From contig NC_045138.2 in the NCBI RefSeq assembly GCF_008831285.2, forward strand, positions 16,401,934-16,465,933: a stretch of DNA of 64,000 nt, in the 5' to 3' direction. Source of the stretch: Nymphaea colorata (taxonomy: Eukaryota; Streptophyta; Magnoliopsida; Nymphaeales; Nymphaeaceae). The position numbers were made by a program, and so were the translations under genes. Of the stretch, positions 1 through 13,600 are shown in pieces (positions within the stretch are counted from its first letter, which is position 1; each line of letters starts with the position of its first letter). The notes beneath the pieces were generated by a model. That model had not been told where the DNA came from, ran no database searches, and saw only the letters and a program-made list of their open reading frames with translations.

Positions 1-3000
1 TTAGTTGACTTCACATCTCTGTGGTAAATAGGAGCATACGCTGATGAATGAAGGTAGGCGAGGCCCTCTGCTGTCTGATAAGCAATTGTCAGCCTTTGCC
101 GCCATGGGAGGAAATCGTAGCTTCCGTGCAAATGGTCATACAGGGTACCGTTGGGAATGAATTCATACACCATTAGAGGCTGTTGGAGCTCTACGCAGCA
201 GCCAAGAAGGCGGACGAGGCTACGGTGGTTCACCTGTGAGAGGATGCGGACTTCATTGAGAACCTGCTCTGTGCTCTTTATGTTGCCAACCTTAGCAGAC
301 TTGATTGCAACGACTGTGCCATCGTCAAGAAGACCTTTGTACACGTCGCCGTAGCCTCCTGATCCTAAGATGCAGTCGCCGGAGAAAGAGTTGGTGGCCC
401 TCTTCATCTCCCTCCCTGTGAAGAGCTTAGCTGTTTTCCCACCACTGTTTAAGATCTCTTCCCGTTCACGGGTTATTCTGTCTCTTTCTTCCTTGGCTTT
501 CTTGTGCCTTTTGTACAGTAGAAGTCCAGCAAAAACTGCAATCATGCATGCAGACAGCCCAGCAGCCAAACCTGTTGACTCGACAATCGTCAAATTTTAA
601 GAAACTTAATACTTAAGCAAAGATTAAAACCGAACTGAACATGTTATTTAGATTCTTGTCAAATCAAGTTGTTTTGGGCCAAAAGGATTTTCATATTCTT
701 CAAAACCAATATGGACAGTGTGCCACCCATCAAACATTACCCAATTCTCCACCAAAAGGTTTAAGACAAAGATCTATGACAAACCATATCGATGCCTTCT
801 TGTATATTGATGCCTTATGGCGATATAGTGGTGGAAAAGGAGAAGGGTTTCAAGTCAACAGTAAGTGCTAGACGCGGGCACATCATTTTCTTCATTGAAA
901 GGATTGGACAGAAGACTTAAGTTTAAAAAATAACAAATTTCAATAGCCAAAAGTAATGTAATGAACCAAAGAAGCTGCCTAAGTGCTAACCCCAACTTGG
1001 CTGATGCACAATTAAAAAAGCGGTTGCCATGAAAGTCACGGCACGGCACGGCACGGCACGGCACTACACAGCCCGACGTTTGCATCGTCCGGTTGTGGGA
1101 CTAGCGACGAAGGCCAACGCTGTCTCGTGACTTGTGGCCATCGATCAATAAAAATGAACTTCATTGATTTCTCAGGAATCATCTCAAATTCTTGATAAGG
1201 AGAAGAGAAGAAACGAAAGGAAAGGAAAATCTCACCTGCGATGAGGGGTTTCAGATTGCGACGGCTTGTCTTCTCTGCAACAAAGTCGCCTAGTCAGATA
1301 TATGCTCATCAACAAGAGAAACAATTCTAGAAAAAGCCGTCCGTACAGCAAGGAGCGATATTAATAATGATAAGATTAATCGTCGAGTAGACATGTGAAC
1401 TAGCAATAATTTGCTTCTCCGTTGAAGGGATGTAACGTGGCCACCTTATCTTCCTTGTATTTTTTTTCGTGTTCGTGTCTATCTGATTTGATTTTCAAAC
1501 TTCTGATGCATTTAGAGGTTAGGTAAGAATAGAAAATTAGAGAAATGACCAACATCTTCAAAGCGAGGACGCGATATTCTTTTCACATTTAGTCAATAAA
1601 AGATGAAAGTTGATAGTGTTTAATGATGCCTTCTAAAGTTCAATTTTTCTTGAAGAATCAATAAAATAGTAAGTGCAGATGACAATAGAAGGAGAAATAT
1701 CACGTGTGAACTAGGAGGGCTTCATTTTAAGAGTCAGGTTATGTGAATGAACGGTACTTCAAAATTGGCACTTCCTGCGACTCATATTGCGGGCGTCCCT
1801 GTGTGGATGGTGTCGGAAATCGTATGGCTCAACTAAAAAGACAAAAGACAAGTAAAAACACGGCAAAAGTCAAGAATCAAACAGGCAGCTCTGCAGCATT
1901 TTCGCGGGATATTCTGGTGAAAAAAATCCCGAGGTGCACTACATCGCCCTAAAGGTCGCAAAAACTGGATTACACTGGATAATTTGTCCGTGCCATCACA
2001 TCCCATACTCAAACGTTGCGTCTAACGCGTGGGCCCCATATCTAATTCTTCCAGGAAAGAGCCAATCGAGGCTCGACGAGTCGTCTAGTCAGGAGAAGCA
2101 TCGCGTGCGACGCCATTGCACCTGACCTCTGTTGGCAGTGGGCCGTGGGGTCGTAAACCGGCGACCTCAAGAACTCGCAAGAGGAAAAAAAATCTTTGGA
2201 GAGAAAATGTCGGGATATTTTGGTGTTCTCATTATTCCCTATAATCCCAATAAATGGCCGAAACTACGTAAGATATAGAGATAAAATATGTATGAACATA
2301 AGCTACTAAAGGAAATAAATGTTTTTACGAGACAAATCTCGAGATAAGAACGGCAATTTTTTAGGTTGGTGTATGAAAATCCGACGACAAAAAGAGAGAG
2401 GATTATTTTCTCGGTCACTGTAACTAAGTAATAGTGAGATGGGAATGAACTCACTCTTGGTGCAGGTCCCCGTGAACGGGTCCCATAGGAAGTCAACGTT
2501 GCAGAGGCACCTCCTAACCCCAGCAGCACTCGCCGGGTCCGTCGAGCACGTCGAGCTGGCGACGGCGGCGTCGCAGTCCGCCTGGCTCCGGCACTGCAGC
2601 TCCGGCGGCGACTGCCACTGAATCACCAAGCCTTCCTGCCACTGCGCCAACGGCAGCGACGTGTCCGTCCCCACCACGAAGGTCCGGTACGCCCGGCACC
2701 CCGTGGGCCGCACCCTGATGGTGTAGTTGCTGGCGGAGCTGCCGGAGGTGAAGGAGCAGCATATGCCGGCGTTCCGGCAGGACGCGGCCTCCGAGGAGGC
2801 GTCAGCGTAGGTGTGGCAGAGGCTGGAGGAGGAGCAGTTGAGGGGCGAGTTGAGGAGGGCGTTGGAGCAGTTGAGGTAGAAGATGTTGTTGCCGGCGGCT
2901 ATGTTGAAGGGGAGGCTCTGGTTGAGCCAAACCCCTTCGCTGGCTATATCGGTGGTGATGCAGGTCCCAGGGATGAAGCTCGACGGCCGGATGACGAACC

Positions 3001-3250
3001 TCTGCTGTTGGGGAGCGACGCTGGTGACCTGGTAGGAGGAGCCGTTGAGGGTGGGGAAGATAAGGGAGCCGGTGCTGACATTACAGATCACCTGGTAGTT
3101 GGGGTCGCCGCAGCTGGAAGAAGTACTCAGCGGGTAGGGGACGGCGGTGGAACCGCAGTTGGGACACCGGGTGGCGGAGGATGGCCTGGCGAAGAGAAAG
3201 AGGAGGAGGAGTACGGACGCCATAGGAAGGAGGAGGGAACGATGATCCAT
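1..3250 (-). CDS. WAKL20-type wall-associated receptor kinase-like gene 1, 3' part beyond window
   Basis: Three exons are visible: 2455-3250, a 39-nt micro-exon 1236-1274, and 1-571 (incomplete); both junctions are phase 1. Exon 1 encodes a signal peptide (about residues 1-27), then a GUB_WAK-type domain with CPNCGSTAVPYPLSTSSSCG, many N-glycosylation sequons, and a closing CLCN...CT block. The micro-exon adds KKTSRRNLKPLIA just outside the membrane. The last exon starts with the transmembrane helix and a kinase with an unusual glycine loop GSGGYGDVYKG and the lysine in VVAIK; the window ends in the catalytic loop after YHRDVKST. Introns are 664 and 1180 bp. Its kinase shares VGNIKSTEQVLNEVR with the plus-strand gene at 40885 rather than with the neighbouring array members, so it is an older branch. 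The start is the first ATG of the frame, 3250; an in-frame ATG at 3223 is an alternative. By family it would be a plasma-membrane Ser/Thr kinase with a wall-facing ectodomain; ligand unknown. Confidence 0.9.
1037..1064. repeat. Pentanucleotide microsatellite in intron 2 of gene 1
   Basis: About 5.5 tandem units of CACGG/CGGCA inside the second intron of the first kinase gene. GC-rich against an AT-rich intron. Confidence 0.85.
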
Positions 3251-3610
3251 CTCGGTGAGGTGGGCAAGACGAGGGAAGAGGGTGAGGAATAGGGGAAAGA
3301 AGAAGGGGGAGGAGGAGTTGCCTTTTCAGATTAAAGACATGACAGGTTAGTAGGTTGGGGAAGACGCGTGACAGAGCGTAGTTTCTCTGACCAGGAAAGG
3401 CAATAGCTGAAGATGAAGGTTGTCTCTGACTCTTCTCAGGGGTCTAGGCAGTAGGTCTGGTGAGTCAAAGCCAACTTGTGGTTCGGCTTAGACAAGCAAC
3501 CGACCACTTGGTTCACCCCTCTAAGTTGGGGTTCAGGTGGCCCTGCTATTTTGACTTATACTTAATGCGTTGTTTTTATGATTCATAAATAGTATGAACT
3601 ATTGCAGCAG

Positions 3611-3651
<41 letters not shown>
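3611..3651. repeat. Compound (TA)n(TG)n microsatellite
   Basis: About 12 TA units run directly into about 8 TG units. Likely polymorphic in length. Confidence 0.95.
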
Positions 3652-4369
3652 AACCCAATACCATTAAAATAATTCGTTACCACAAAGTCAAGTTTTCATA
3701 GAATTGAGTTTTTGAGGTGTTATTCGGATGCCCTTTAATTCTAAAACTACAATTTAATTATGTTTTTTGTGGGGTTGTGTCACAAGGATTTCCTCCTGTT
3801 TGCTTTTCGGTCATGTCGCTCGTACATTAGTTTAGGAAAAGTAGCAAAAATTCGCGTGACATGTGCCTTTTTATGCATATCCATGTGATGTAGCTTGGGG
3901 CCTGGGTAGTGAAAACAACGTGCCCTTGGTGATGACGAACTTTGAATCAATGACTAGGCTTCCCAAGCACTTTGAGACTCGATAGACCAAACATTTCAAA
4001 ATTAAGTTGACTAAAGTCATATTCTCAACAAAAATCTCTATGTTAAGTGTTTGATATTAGTATATAAACCACGATCAGTGCAATAAGTCGATATGATGTG
4101 CAAGTTGCATCTTTGAAGTTGTGGCTGCAGCCATACTAAAGTACCAAATCCGACTTCTGATGTTGGTATTTAGTAGATAGGAAGCTCTAAAAAAGGAGGT
4201 CAAGACCGAGTAATCCTTTTTGTTCCTAATCAAATCAGTTCCTTCACCGAAGCTCGTTCAAGTAATCATATGCTCGATCCAGTCAAATTTGAGGTACTTC
4301 CCTTGATATCTAAAATATAAGAAATAGGTTGTAAAGGAACTATAAGCAGAAGAAAATGCATCAAGAATC

Positions 4370-4700
4370 AAATAAAAATATTGATCAGTCTAACAAAAGT
4401 TCCTTTCTGCCTCATTAATTAGAGACTGGATCCAGCACCGGTTCTAGAATACAAACATCTCCTTGGATAGACTTCTCTTGGCCCAAATGCATTTTCTAAA
4501 TGGGAGGGAAGAGCGTGCCAAACGCAGCATAGGGTCCTGATTGCACAGGCCACACTTGACTGAAAGAAAAAAAGCACAAACCTAGCAATGTCATGAAAAC
4601 GACTACCACAAACATGACCTACTTGGAAAACCGAGTTCTATGCTTTCTTAGCTGCCAATAATCTACTCAATCGAACTCTTTCCACTTGGACAAACAAATT
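4370..4700. repeat. Conserved 3' flank of the kinase duplication unit, copy at gene 2
   Basis: Sequence after the gene 2 stop resembles segments after the stops of genes 3, 4 and 5, including matching short tracts such as GGTCCTGATT and TCACAC(C/T)TGA(A)TAAAAG-like words. It is probably 3' untranslated sequence carried along in each duplication. Confidence 0.5.
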
Positions 4701-6639
4701 CTATGAATTCATGGATGCAAAGGGGGCAGCAGCTTGCTCGCTTATAATGAGGTACTGAATCTCCTCTGCAACTTCCTTCATTGATGGTCTGTCCTGCCTT
4801 CTCTCCTCAAGGCAACCCATCGCTAGAGAGCAGAAGGTCTTCATCGACTCCAAACTTCTTGGTGAAGCTCCGCATTTTAACTTCTCATCCACTACTTCCA
4901 TAGCCTTCCCTTCATCCACTCGGTGTTGAACATAATTGAACAGGTTTACTTCCTTTGAATCTCTCTGTCTGTCTATGACTTTCTTGGATGTCAAGAGCTC
5001 AAGTAGAACCACACCGAAGCTATACACATCACTCTTGTCTGTTAGCTGGTAGTTTCTGTAGTACTCAGGATCTAAGTACCCAATTGTACCCTGTACACAT
5101 GTTGATACGTGCGTCTGCTCAGGATCAATCAGCCTAGATAGCCCGAAATCCGAGACCTTGGCATTGCATTTATCATCAAGAAGAATGTTGCTTGACTTGA
5201 CGTCGCGGTGATAGATCGGGGGCATTGCTGAGGAATGAAGGTAAGCAAGGCCTTCAGCAGTTTGAGAAGCAATCCTGAGTCTTTGATGCCAACTGAGGAA
5301 TGCATATCTATCAGTGTGGATGTGTTCATGTAGAGTTCCATTGGGAATGAACTCATAGACCATGACCGGTTGTTCTAGCTCGACACAGCAGCCTAGTAGG
5401 CGGACAAGGCTTCTATGGTTCACCTGTGAGAGGATGCTCACCTCATTCAATACCTGGTCTGTGCCCTTCGTGTTATCAACCTTGGCAATCTTGGCGGCAA
5501 TTGGAGTGCCATCTTCAAGAAAGCCCTTGTAGACTTCTCCAAAGCCACCCTCGCCGAGAAGCCGGTCTGGAGAGAAAGAGTTTGTGGCCTTTTTCATATC
5601 TTTTCCACTAAAGAGCTTTGCAGATCTTCCTCCACTATTAAGTGACAGAATCTCCTCTCTCTCTTTTCTCAGCCTCTCACGCCCCTCCTTGGCTAATATT
5701 TTCTTGTTATATAGGCAGAAGCCAATGAACATCAAGAAAATTGTCAGCGTGGATGCTAACCCTGCCAATAAAAAAAGTCCAAAAACTTTCAGTCATCAAA
5801 CTTGTCATTTCTATTGCGCTAACAGAAGCAGTGAATCAAAAAGAATATTCAAATAACAATTATGTGATTTGTGAAGCACTATTGTTGCTCATAGCGATGA
5901 ATGAAAAGCAGTACATGCTATGGCTTATTGAGGGGATAAGTTGTTCTAAAGCGAAGATGGACTGGATTGGGGGCACTTGATATCCCTAAAAATGATTTCA
6001 GAGCAAGTATAGTTAAATAATACACATTCAAAACAAACAGAGAGAAATTGTTTATGTTGTCAAGGCAAAGATTAGAGGAAAAAGTAGGTCCAAAAGGGTT
6101 CGGCTTTTATCCCAAAATTAAGCTTCTTGTGGTACCCCAAAAGACAACACAAAGATTACTTCATGATGCTTGGCAAAAATATAAACATGTACGCAAACAG
6201 GCGCGCGCACACACGAACACGGAAACATAGAGTACATGGGATTCTTTTTTCGGTGGTTAAGAGGAGCTCTGCTGTTTTACCTGCTACAAGTGCGATATAC
6301 AGTGCTTCGTGACATCTCCACCTTTCCCGGCAGGCGCCTGCAATGCAGGCAAAAAAAAAGTAAGCAGAGGAAACAATAACCACATTCAGTCTCAGTTTGG
6401 CACCAGGACTGTTTCTCTCTCTACATTTGTATACCACATTCTCTCATTCATGTATGACGCGCTGTCAACACGAAACCGGGGCCAGCCTGAAACTGACTTT
6501 GAATCCAGCCAGCCCAGCCCAGCCTAATACCCAGCTCCACTCTACTGATGCTCGCAACTTGACATGTCTTTGCCAAAAATATGGGAATCTCATGATATCT
6601 AGTGTGTGGAGCCGTCTTTGGGCCATCCCAGGCCTTTGA

Positions 6640-6670
<31 letters not shown>

Positions 6671-7548
6671 GAAGAGTTGAAACTTGAAAATAATGAACAG
6701 AAATCGAGCTCACTCTTTGTGCAAGTCCCTGTCTTTGGATCCCACTGTAAACCAGCGTTGCATATACAGCGGGTTATCCTATCGCCTGCAGCTGTCCGAT
6801 CCATTAAGCATCTTGAGTTGGGCACCGCCTCCCAGCAGTCCGTCTGGTTCTGGCACTCTAATTCAGGCGGGGATGCCCATTGCACCTGCACTCCTTCCTG
6901 CCACTCTTGTACCGGCAACTTATCATCCAGGTTCACGAAGCTCCTGTATGCCGTACAACTCCTGGCGATTATATTGTATGATGATACGGTGCCTCCTATT
7001 CTGCCGGAGCAGCAAATGTTCGAACTCCGGCAGCTTGCCATCTCTGGCGGCGCCTGCTTCAGATAGGCCCAGCAACTGCCCGGGTTGGAGCTCTGAGTGG
7101 AGCAGTCTAAGAGTCCTCTGTTCATAAACTGAACGGAGCAATTCAGCAAGAAGACCGTGTTGTCCGTCGTGAAATTGAACGGCAGACTATGGTTCAGCTT
7201 GACGCCCTCGTAGACGAAATCGGTCGTTTGGCACGAATTTCCGATCAGTCTTGCCGGTTGCAAGATGAATGTCTGCGACTGGGGATCGATGCTTGTTATG
7301 GGATATTCTGTCCCGCTTATGCTTCTCAAGAACAGAGCTCCGGTGGATGTGTTGCAGATGACGGGGTAGTTGGGATCGCCGCATCCTGGTGATGTGCTGA
7401 GGGGATAGGGAACGGGTGTCGAGCCGCAGTTTCCGCATTGTTTTGCGGCGGAACAGCTTAGGAGGAGGAGGACGGCAACGCAGAAGATCGAAATCCCGGT
7501 GGACGGCCATTGATGCAGAGGAGCTTGGGCGCCTTCCATTCTGCTCAA
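4701..7548 (-). CDS. WAKL20-type receptor kinase-like gene 2, complete
   Basis: Exons 6714-7548, 6281-6337 (57-nt micro-exon) and 4701-5761 give 1953 nt, 650 aa. Order: signal peptide (about 1-36); GUB_WAK-type domain beginning CGNCGSTPVPYPLSTSPGCG (38-57); WAK-associated cysteine block ending CICNAGLQWDPKTGTCTK (about 278); a basic Cys/Trp juxtamembrane segment from the micro-exon (ACRERWRCHEALY); a transmembrane helix (about 293-315); Ser/Thr kinase from about 365. Kinase residues are complete: loop GEGGFGEVYKG, ATP lysine K388, HRD aspartate D484, DFG aspartate D502, and GTIGYLDPEYY in the activation segment. Oddity: the ATP-lysine strand reads IAAK where genes 3, 4 and 5 read IAVK. Introns are 376 and 519 bp, shorter than in its neighbours. 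The start used is the first ATG (7548); a second ATG three codons later aligns with the MEV start of genes 4 and 5. Closest relative here is gene 5. Expected at the plasma membrane; ligand unknown. Confidence 0.93.
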
Positions 7549-9470
7549 GTTGGAGGCACTCCGGGGGAGGAATATGTACAGTGAGATTCTATCGACAATT
7601 CAGACTATTGCATGCCCATATGATCCCACGAAACGTATTTAACTACATATTAAATGTCTTCAACCGTTTGCTTTGTGCCCTGATGAAGAACCATTCTACT
7701 ACATATTTGAAGGTTTTATTTTTTTTTCTTTTTTTTTTAAATTTACTTTTACGATAATATCACAAATAAAAGGATAAAAACAATCAAATCCCAAACTAAA
7801 AATAATGAAATGTATTTGTCAGGTTGTCAGGTTGAAGATGTTAAATAAGACTAGTTGAAGAAGAAGATTTAATTAAAACTTGTTGTCATGTTATGTATAA
7901 GCTTCCTTATTGCGTTGTCCCCCGAAGCATGGTGCATCCAGCTCTCTTCATTATAAAAAGAACATATTAAAAACAATGGCCTACTACTAGGTAGTCAATA
8001 GAGCAGAGTGATCGAGAATCTTCCCCAGTTCCCAGCAAATTAGAGTACTTAAAAATGTGAGAGCAATCAACGTTTGCATACTCCATAGGGAAAATGATCA
8101 AACGAGCTGTTATACTTTTTTTTTAGTTGATTTCATTTAAAATATATGATATATAGTAAACAGTTATGGTAAATGCATGTACTTGTCAATTTTAATTAAG
8201 GAATTAAAATCGCTTACAGTTAATTATTTTGGGCAAATTAGGATTTCTAGGAGCTACACTGTGCCAAAGATATCAATTATCATCTTGAGTAAAAGGGAGA
8301 CCAAAATAAATAAAAAAAAATTAGTCAAAAATAAGGTAGGGATCACCGAGTGATAATGGACCAAATAAGTCGACTGTATAATGACTGCATAGAAACCGTT
8401 TGACATTAACAAATTAGACCCCATCAGTAGTGTAACCTTTAGAAGAAGAAGGGACATTTCTCATTGATTCATTATTATAACCCTATACATTAGGACCATA
8501 AGGGGGGGTTGGATGCTTCGGTTCTTAACTAAGCTGTAAAATGAAATACTTTTCCTATTCACACAGATTTATTATTATAACCAAATTATTGCAGCTAAGT
8601 AAAAGAGGCAACCCTTCGAAACTCATCCAGAAAGGTAGGGGAGCTACATTTTAAATATCAAGTTTTTAAAGTTTCCTTTCAACTACCAAACTCTTTATTT
8701 TGAATCGGTATTAAATGTCACATATTTGCCTGCATTTGAAACTTTCTGTCTGCCACGTTACGGCCGGATTTCAGCCATGAAGAGTGCCAACATTAATTAG
8801 GGCACGCTCCCAGCTACCTGGATATTGCTGTTGCCAACTTCAAGATCTTGTTAAGTCTAATTATTGATCCGGTTTTTGTATTTTTTTTTCCATGTACGGT
8901 TCACTTACATATAGTAAAAGAAGAGTTATTTTATGTTGACCTAACATAATTGACGCAAACATTTTTGAGTTCTCTCCTACTCATGACTGCATCGGCAAAG
9001 TGCCAACGAAGCACAGACTCCGTGATCAAGAGAGGCCACAAGTTGCAGACTACGAAAAGCTTTCAATTGTTATACATTGACCTGAACTTCATCACCAGGC
9101 AAATGGGCTCGGAGTTGATCATTCCGTGATTGGATATATGGGCTCATGACTCGTTTTCATAACAGGGTCGGCAGAGTTTGCCAGCGAACACACTTTTTTT
9201 TAATCGGGACAGCCATAAGCTGCATCAGCAGAGTTGCCAGCGGACAGACTTTTTTAATCAGGACAGCTATAAGCTGCAGAATACAAAGAAATTTTAATTG
9301 TTCTGAACGGAGGTGAGTTTGAGTACTGATCACCAGGCAAGTGGGTTCATTTTTAACGCTAATGTGGCATATCCTTACTTAGAAGAAGCAATTGGATGCC
9401 CGGTATAGTTGTATCTCGTCAATTTGTTCTAATTTGGCTCTCGCTTTGGACTTGCTGATCCATACTGTTT
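7549..9470. repeat. 5' flank of gene 2, duplicated upstream of gene 3
   Basis: This non-coding stretch aligns by eye with 14373-16440 upstream of gene 3. Examples are GAGCAATCAACGTTTGCATA at about 8064 and again at about 15350, and a shared block around TACAAAGAAATTTTA near 9285 and 16395. Weaker matches lie upstream of genes 4 and 5. Promoters therefore travelled with the genes. No reading frame of note. Confidence 0.7.
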
Positions 9471-9899
9471 TTGAAAATCAAGCTACATGTGCCACTAGGT
9501 AAGACCCGGGAATTACATGCCATCTGGTCAGTTCTTGATCTGGATTCATCCAGCCAACGCTTTCTGATTAACTTCATCAAGCTGCCTCGTCCATACTGAG
9601 TACAAAAAGCATGTTCTGTAGTGCCTATTTTGATTGGATGACATTAAGTGCATGCTCATTAAAGGCCATAGGATTTTAGCTTGCAGTCATGCCTTTTAAT
9701 CCAACCTTTGAGAATGTATTGTTTTAAATTTTATAAATGAGAAGAATTAGTTTTGGCACACAACAATGCAATTTCTCCCTTTAGAAAGTTTTATCCCATT
9801 TGCCAAAATCCCCTCCACAATTTCCTTATCCAGTCTATCTACTCCACATCAGCCCCATGTCTTTCCCTCTCCCCCTTTGCATCCTAGCTCTAGCATTTC

Positions 9900-10620
9900 A
9901 CCTGGTACCAATATAATCTAGCTCTAAGTATTAGGCTGGGGCATGTGAAAATGGGGGTCAATATGAGCGTGTAGCAGGGAAGACCTCCATGGAAGAGGTG
10001 TTCGGTGTAGGGGGAGATTTCTAGAAAGAAATTGAACATGGGAAATAGATCTGATTCATGTACATTTGAGAAGGGATTGTAAGTGTTAGATGACGATGTA
10101 GGGTGTGCTTCGAATAGTTCTTCAGCTGAGGTTGGAGGAGCTCATAGCAGTTTATCAGGCTCAATGGTTTTAATGTGGAGTGCAAGGAAAATCTGGACAA
10201 GAATCAAAGTAAAAGATTGGACAATCTAACAACTGTTACTTTCTGTGTCATGGATTACAGACTGAATCGGGTACCGGTTCGTGCATACTCAGATGATCTC
10301 CTGGGCCTTCGCCACATGTGCATTGATTCTGGTTATGCAAAAAAAACTAAGAGAGGTAGGTTTCTCTTGGCACAAGTGGCTTCCACTATATAGGAGGAAA
10401 GAACATATAGGACCCAACACATGGTCCTGATTCTACAGGTCACACCTGAATAAAAGATGAAAGTACATTCCTAACAAATCATGAAACTGACCACCCAAAA
10501 TAGACCTACTTTGGAAACCCAGTTCTACACTTTTCTAGATGCAAAGGTAGCATTAGTCTGCTTGCTGCTAATACTCAACTCAATCTCTTTAACAGTTTCT
10601 TTCCATCTGGACAAACAGAT
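9900..10620. repeat. 3' flank of gene 3, duplicated at the 3' flank of gene 4
   Basis: It aligns with 17220-17950 over most of its length, for example GGGGGAGATTTCTAG near 10010 and 17307 and CAAGGAAAATCTGGACAAG near 10184 and 17480. Short plus-strand reading frames here are not conserved in frame, so I read the segment as 3' UTR or spacer. The outer part (9930-10150, 17220-17450) could be an old retroelement fragment carried along. Confidence 0.55.
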
Positions 10621-10621
10621 T

Positions 10622-13600
10622 CTATGCTTGGACGGATGCAAAGGGAGCAGCAGTTTTTTCGCTTGTAATGAGGTACTGAATCTCCTCTGCAACATCCTTC
10701 ATTGATGGTCTGTCCTGCCTTCTCTCCTCGAGGCAACCCATCGCAAGAGAGCACAAGGCCTTCATCGAATCCGAAATTCTTGGTGAAGCTCCCCTTCTTA
10801 ACTCTTCATCCACTACTTCCATAACCTTTCCTTCATTCACTCTGTGTTGAACGTACACAAACAAGTTCACTTCCCTTGGATCTCTCTGATAGTCTATGAC
10901 CCTCTTGGATGTCAAGAGCTCAAGTAGAACCACACCAAAGCTGTACACATCACTCTTGTCTGTTAGCTGGTAGTTCCTATAGTACTCAGGATCCAAATAA
11001 CCAATTGTACCCTGTACACATGTTGATACGTGCGTCTGCTCAGGATCAATCAGCCTAGATAGCCCGAAATCAGAGACCTTGGCATTGCATTTATCGTCAA
11101 GAAGAATGTTGCTTGATTTGACGTCGCGGTGATAGATCGGGGGCATTGCCGAGGAATGAAGGTAAGCAAGTCCTTCTGCAGTTTGATGAGCAATCTTGAG
11201 TCTTTGATGCCAATTGAGGAAGCCATATCGATCAGTGTAGATGTGTTCATATAGAGTTCCATTGGGAATGAACTCATAGACCATGACCGGTAGTTCTAGC
11301 TCAACGCAGCAGCCTAGCAGGCGGACAAGGCTTCTGTGGTTGACCTGTGAGAGGATGTTCACCTCATTCAGTACCTGGTCTGTGCCCTTGGTGTTATCAA
11401 CCTTGGCAATCTTGACAGCAATTGGAGTGCCATTTTCAAGAAAGCCTTTGTAGACTGCTCCAAAACCGCCTTCGCCAAGAAGCCGGTCTTTGGAGAAAGA
11501 GTTTGTGGCCTTCTTTATTTCTCTTCCACTGAAGAGCTTGGCAGATCTCCCACCGCTGTTGGCTGACAGAATCTCTTCTCTCTCTTTTGTCAGCCTCTCA
11601 TGTGCCTCCTTGGCCAGCATTCGCCTTCTATATATCAGGGAGCCGATAAACATCAAGGAAAGTGCCAGAGCAGATGTGAACCCTGTCGACGAAAAAATCT
11701 CTGTAATTAATTTATCAGTTCTAGTGCACGAACAGGAACAATGGAGACTTCAAGTAACAACAATGTTCCTGTAAATTTTGCTCCAATTATTTCAATTTTA
11801 TTTGCAAGTTTAGAAACCAATTTAATTTGTGGACCATAATCACCTGATCTCCTAGACCATCCTGCCATTATTAACGCTGTTATGATCAGAACAAAGCCAA
11901 ACAGACAATCAGATAAATATCCAGGCTATGTAATCTGCCTCTACTATAATTTTATGAAGCATTCTGGACTCTTTGAGCTTCTGAATTATTGATTTTCCTC
12001 AAGGTGTGTGTTTGCTGCCATGATTTTGGCGATAGAAGGAGATTAATTATGGTTCCTACGGCGATGAATGGAAAACTGGTACAAGTTTTAATCCATCAAG
12101 TACTGTGGGAAATATCTACAACTTGTAATGGTATGTTCAGATGGAGTATATGGCTCCAAATGCTTGATTCTGCTACCAATATTGTTGAAACATGTTTCCA
12201 AGTCAACTTCATAACCTCCACACTTCTTTCCTTGATAAAAATTTGAGAGATAGCGTCATGAAATCAGGCTGAATGGGCCCCTTCCAATCCAGTTGATGGC
12301 AAATAGATTCAGTTTCTCAGTCTATACATTGGAGACATTTTCTTTGATATTTAAAAGAAAAAAAAATCTTTTCTACTTATTTCTATATAAATTTCACTTT
12401 AACTTTTGTTAGAACTGTTACAATACTTTTAGGGATTCAAAATTCTTGAATTGGCTGATACAATGAGCAGGCCGCCTCTTCAATTTGACCCGATTTTTTA
12501 TGTCAATAACGATGGATTTGATTTCGAGCAAGTTTTTGACTAAAATTAACTTTCTGTACTATGAAATATATTGAATTTACAGCGCTTTACCTTTAGTTCA
12601 GAAAAACTTGCAAAGCGAATAGTCTTAAGCTGAAAATTTTACTTGTGTTTGATTGAGGTGAAAAGGTGTTCTGAAGGTGAGTAGAAATTATATGTAATCA
12701 AACATGCATTTGGAAGCATTTGATAGCCCTCAAAAAGATCTCATCGGACGTACTTGACGGGTTTCAATTTTCATTTCATCGTATACATTTAAGCATGCAG
12801 ACAACATATGCGGTAGATGGGATTATTATGTAATAAAAAATGACAGCCAAAGATATATTGAGAAGAGTTTCGTCGTTCTACCTGTTACAGGAGCGATATA
12901 CCATACTTTGTGACATCTCCACCATTTCCGACACTCTTGGACGACTGCAATGCAAAGAAACAGGTGAAAACTTTATTTACGGAAAAGCATGGGAAGCACA
13001 ATGACCTTCAGTTACTGCAATTCGGGTCCATCGGGAAACGAGTTAGAAAACATCTAGCCGGAATTGTTAAATTCTGGAATGAAAATTTTCATTTTTTTGA
13101 TGAAATGTTGTCAAACAAAGAATTTTGATTCTAAAATTATAGGTTCATTCTTGAATGAGAATTTCAGAATTGAGATTGTACATTAAGGGGTGGATTATGT
13201 TCCTAAATTTTTTATTTTTTTCACATCTCATTAAGGCACAAATCATGAAGGTTTTAATTCATGAAAATATAACTGTAATTTATGTTCCATCAAATATATG
13301 ATTTTGAATTCTGGAATCAAAATTCAGGACTATCAAAGACAAAATAAACTAAATCTGGAATTCTCGTTTCAATTCAAGTTTAAGGTGAAATTTTGTTTTT
13401 AAAATTTTAATTCTAGAATCAAAATTCAAAGCCCTCAAAAGCCCTTTCTTCAATAACTATGCAACTAACCATTGGAAAAACATTCACACATGTTCAACCT
13501 CATATATATCTGAAAAACTCGGAGTTAAAGAACATAAATCGAGCTCACTCTTTCTGCACATCCCTTCCATCGGCTCCCACTGGAAACCAGCGTTGCATAT

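Larger units (their letters stand above)
3251..4700. other. Intergenic region between kinase genes 1 and 2
   Basis: No coding sequence was found. It holds the 5' flank of gene 1 (purine-rich on the plus strand near 3260-3320), a (TA)n(TG)n microsatellite at 3611-3651, and from about 4370 the conserved 3' flank of gene 2, which matches the 3' flanks of genes 3, 4 and 5. Confidence 0.6.

Noticed and set aside
6677-7392. Plus-strand reading frames of 67-147 codons opposite exon 1 of kinase gene 2, with similar ones opposite the other first exons
   Set aside because: They are antisense shadows of the conserved ectodomain exon; they recur only because the exons are paralogous and have no motif of their own.
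10175-10393. Plus-strand frame after gene 3, with partly similar frames at 17515-17709 and 26129-26320
   Set aside because: The similarity follows from the duplicated 3' flank. The frame is not kept between copies (indels change it), so 3' UTR is the simpler reading.
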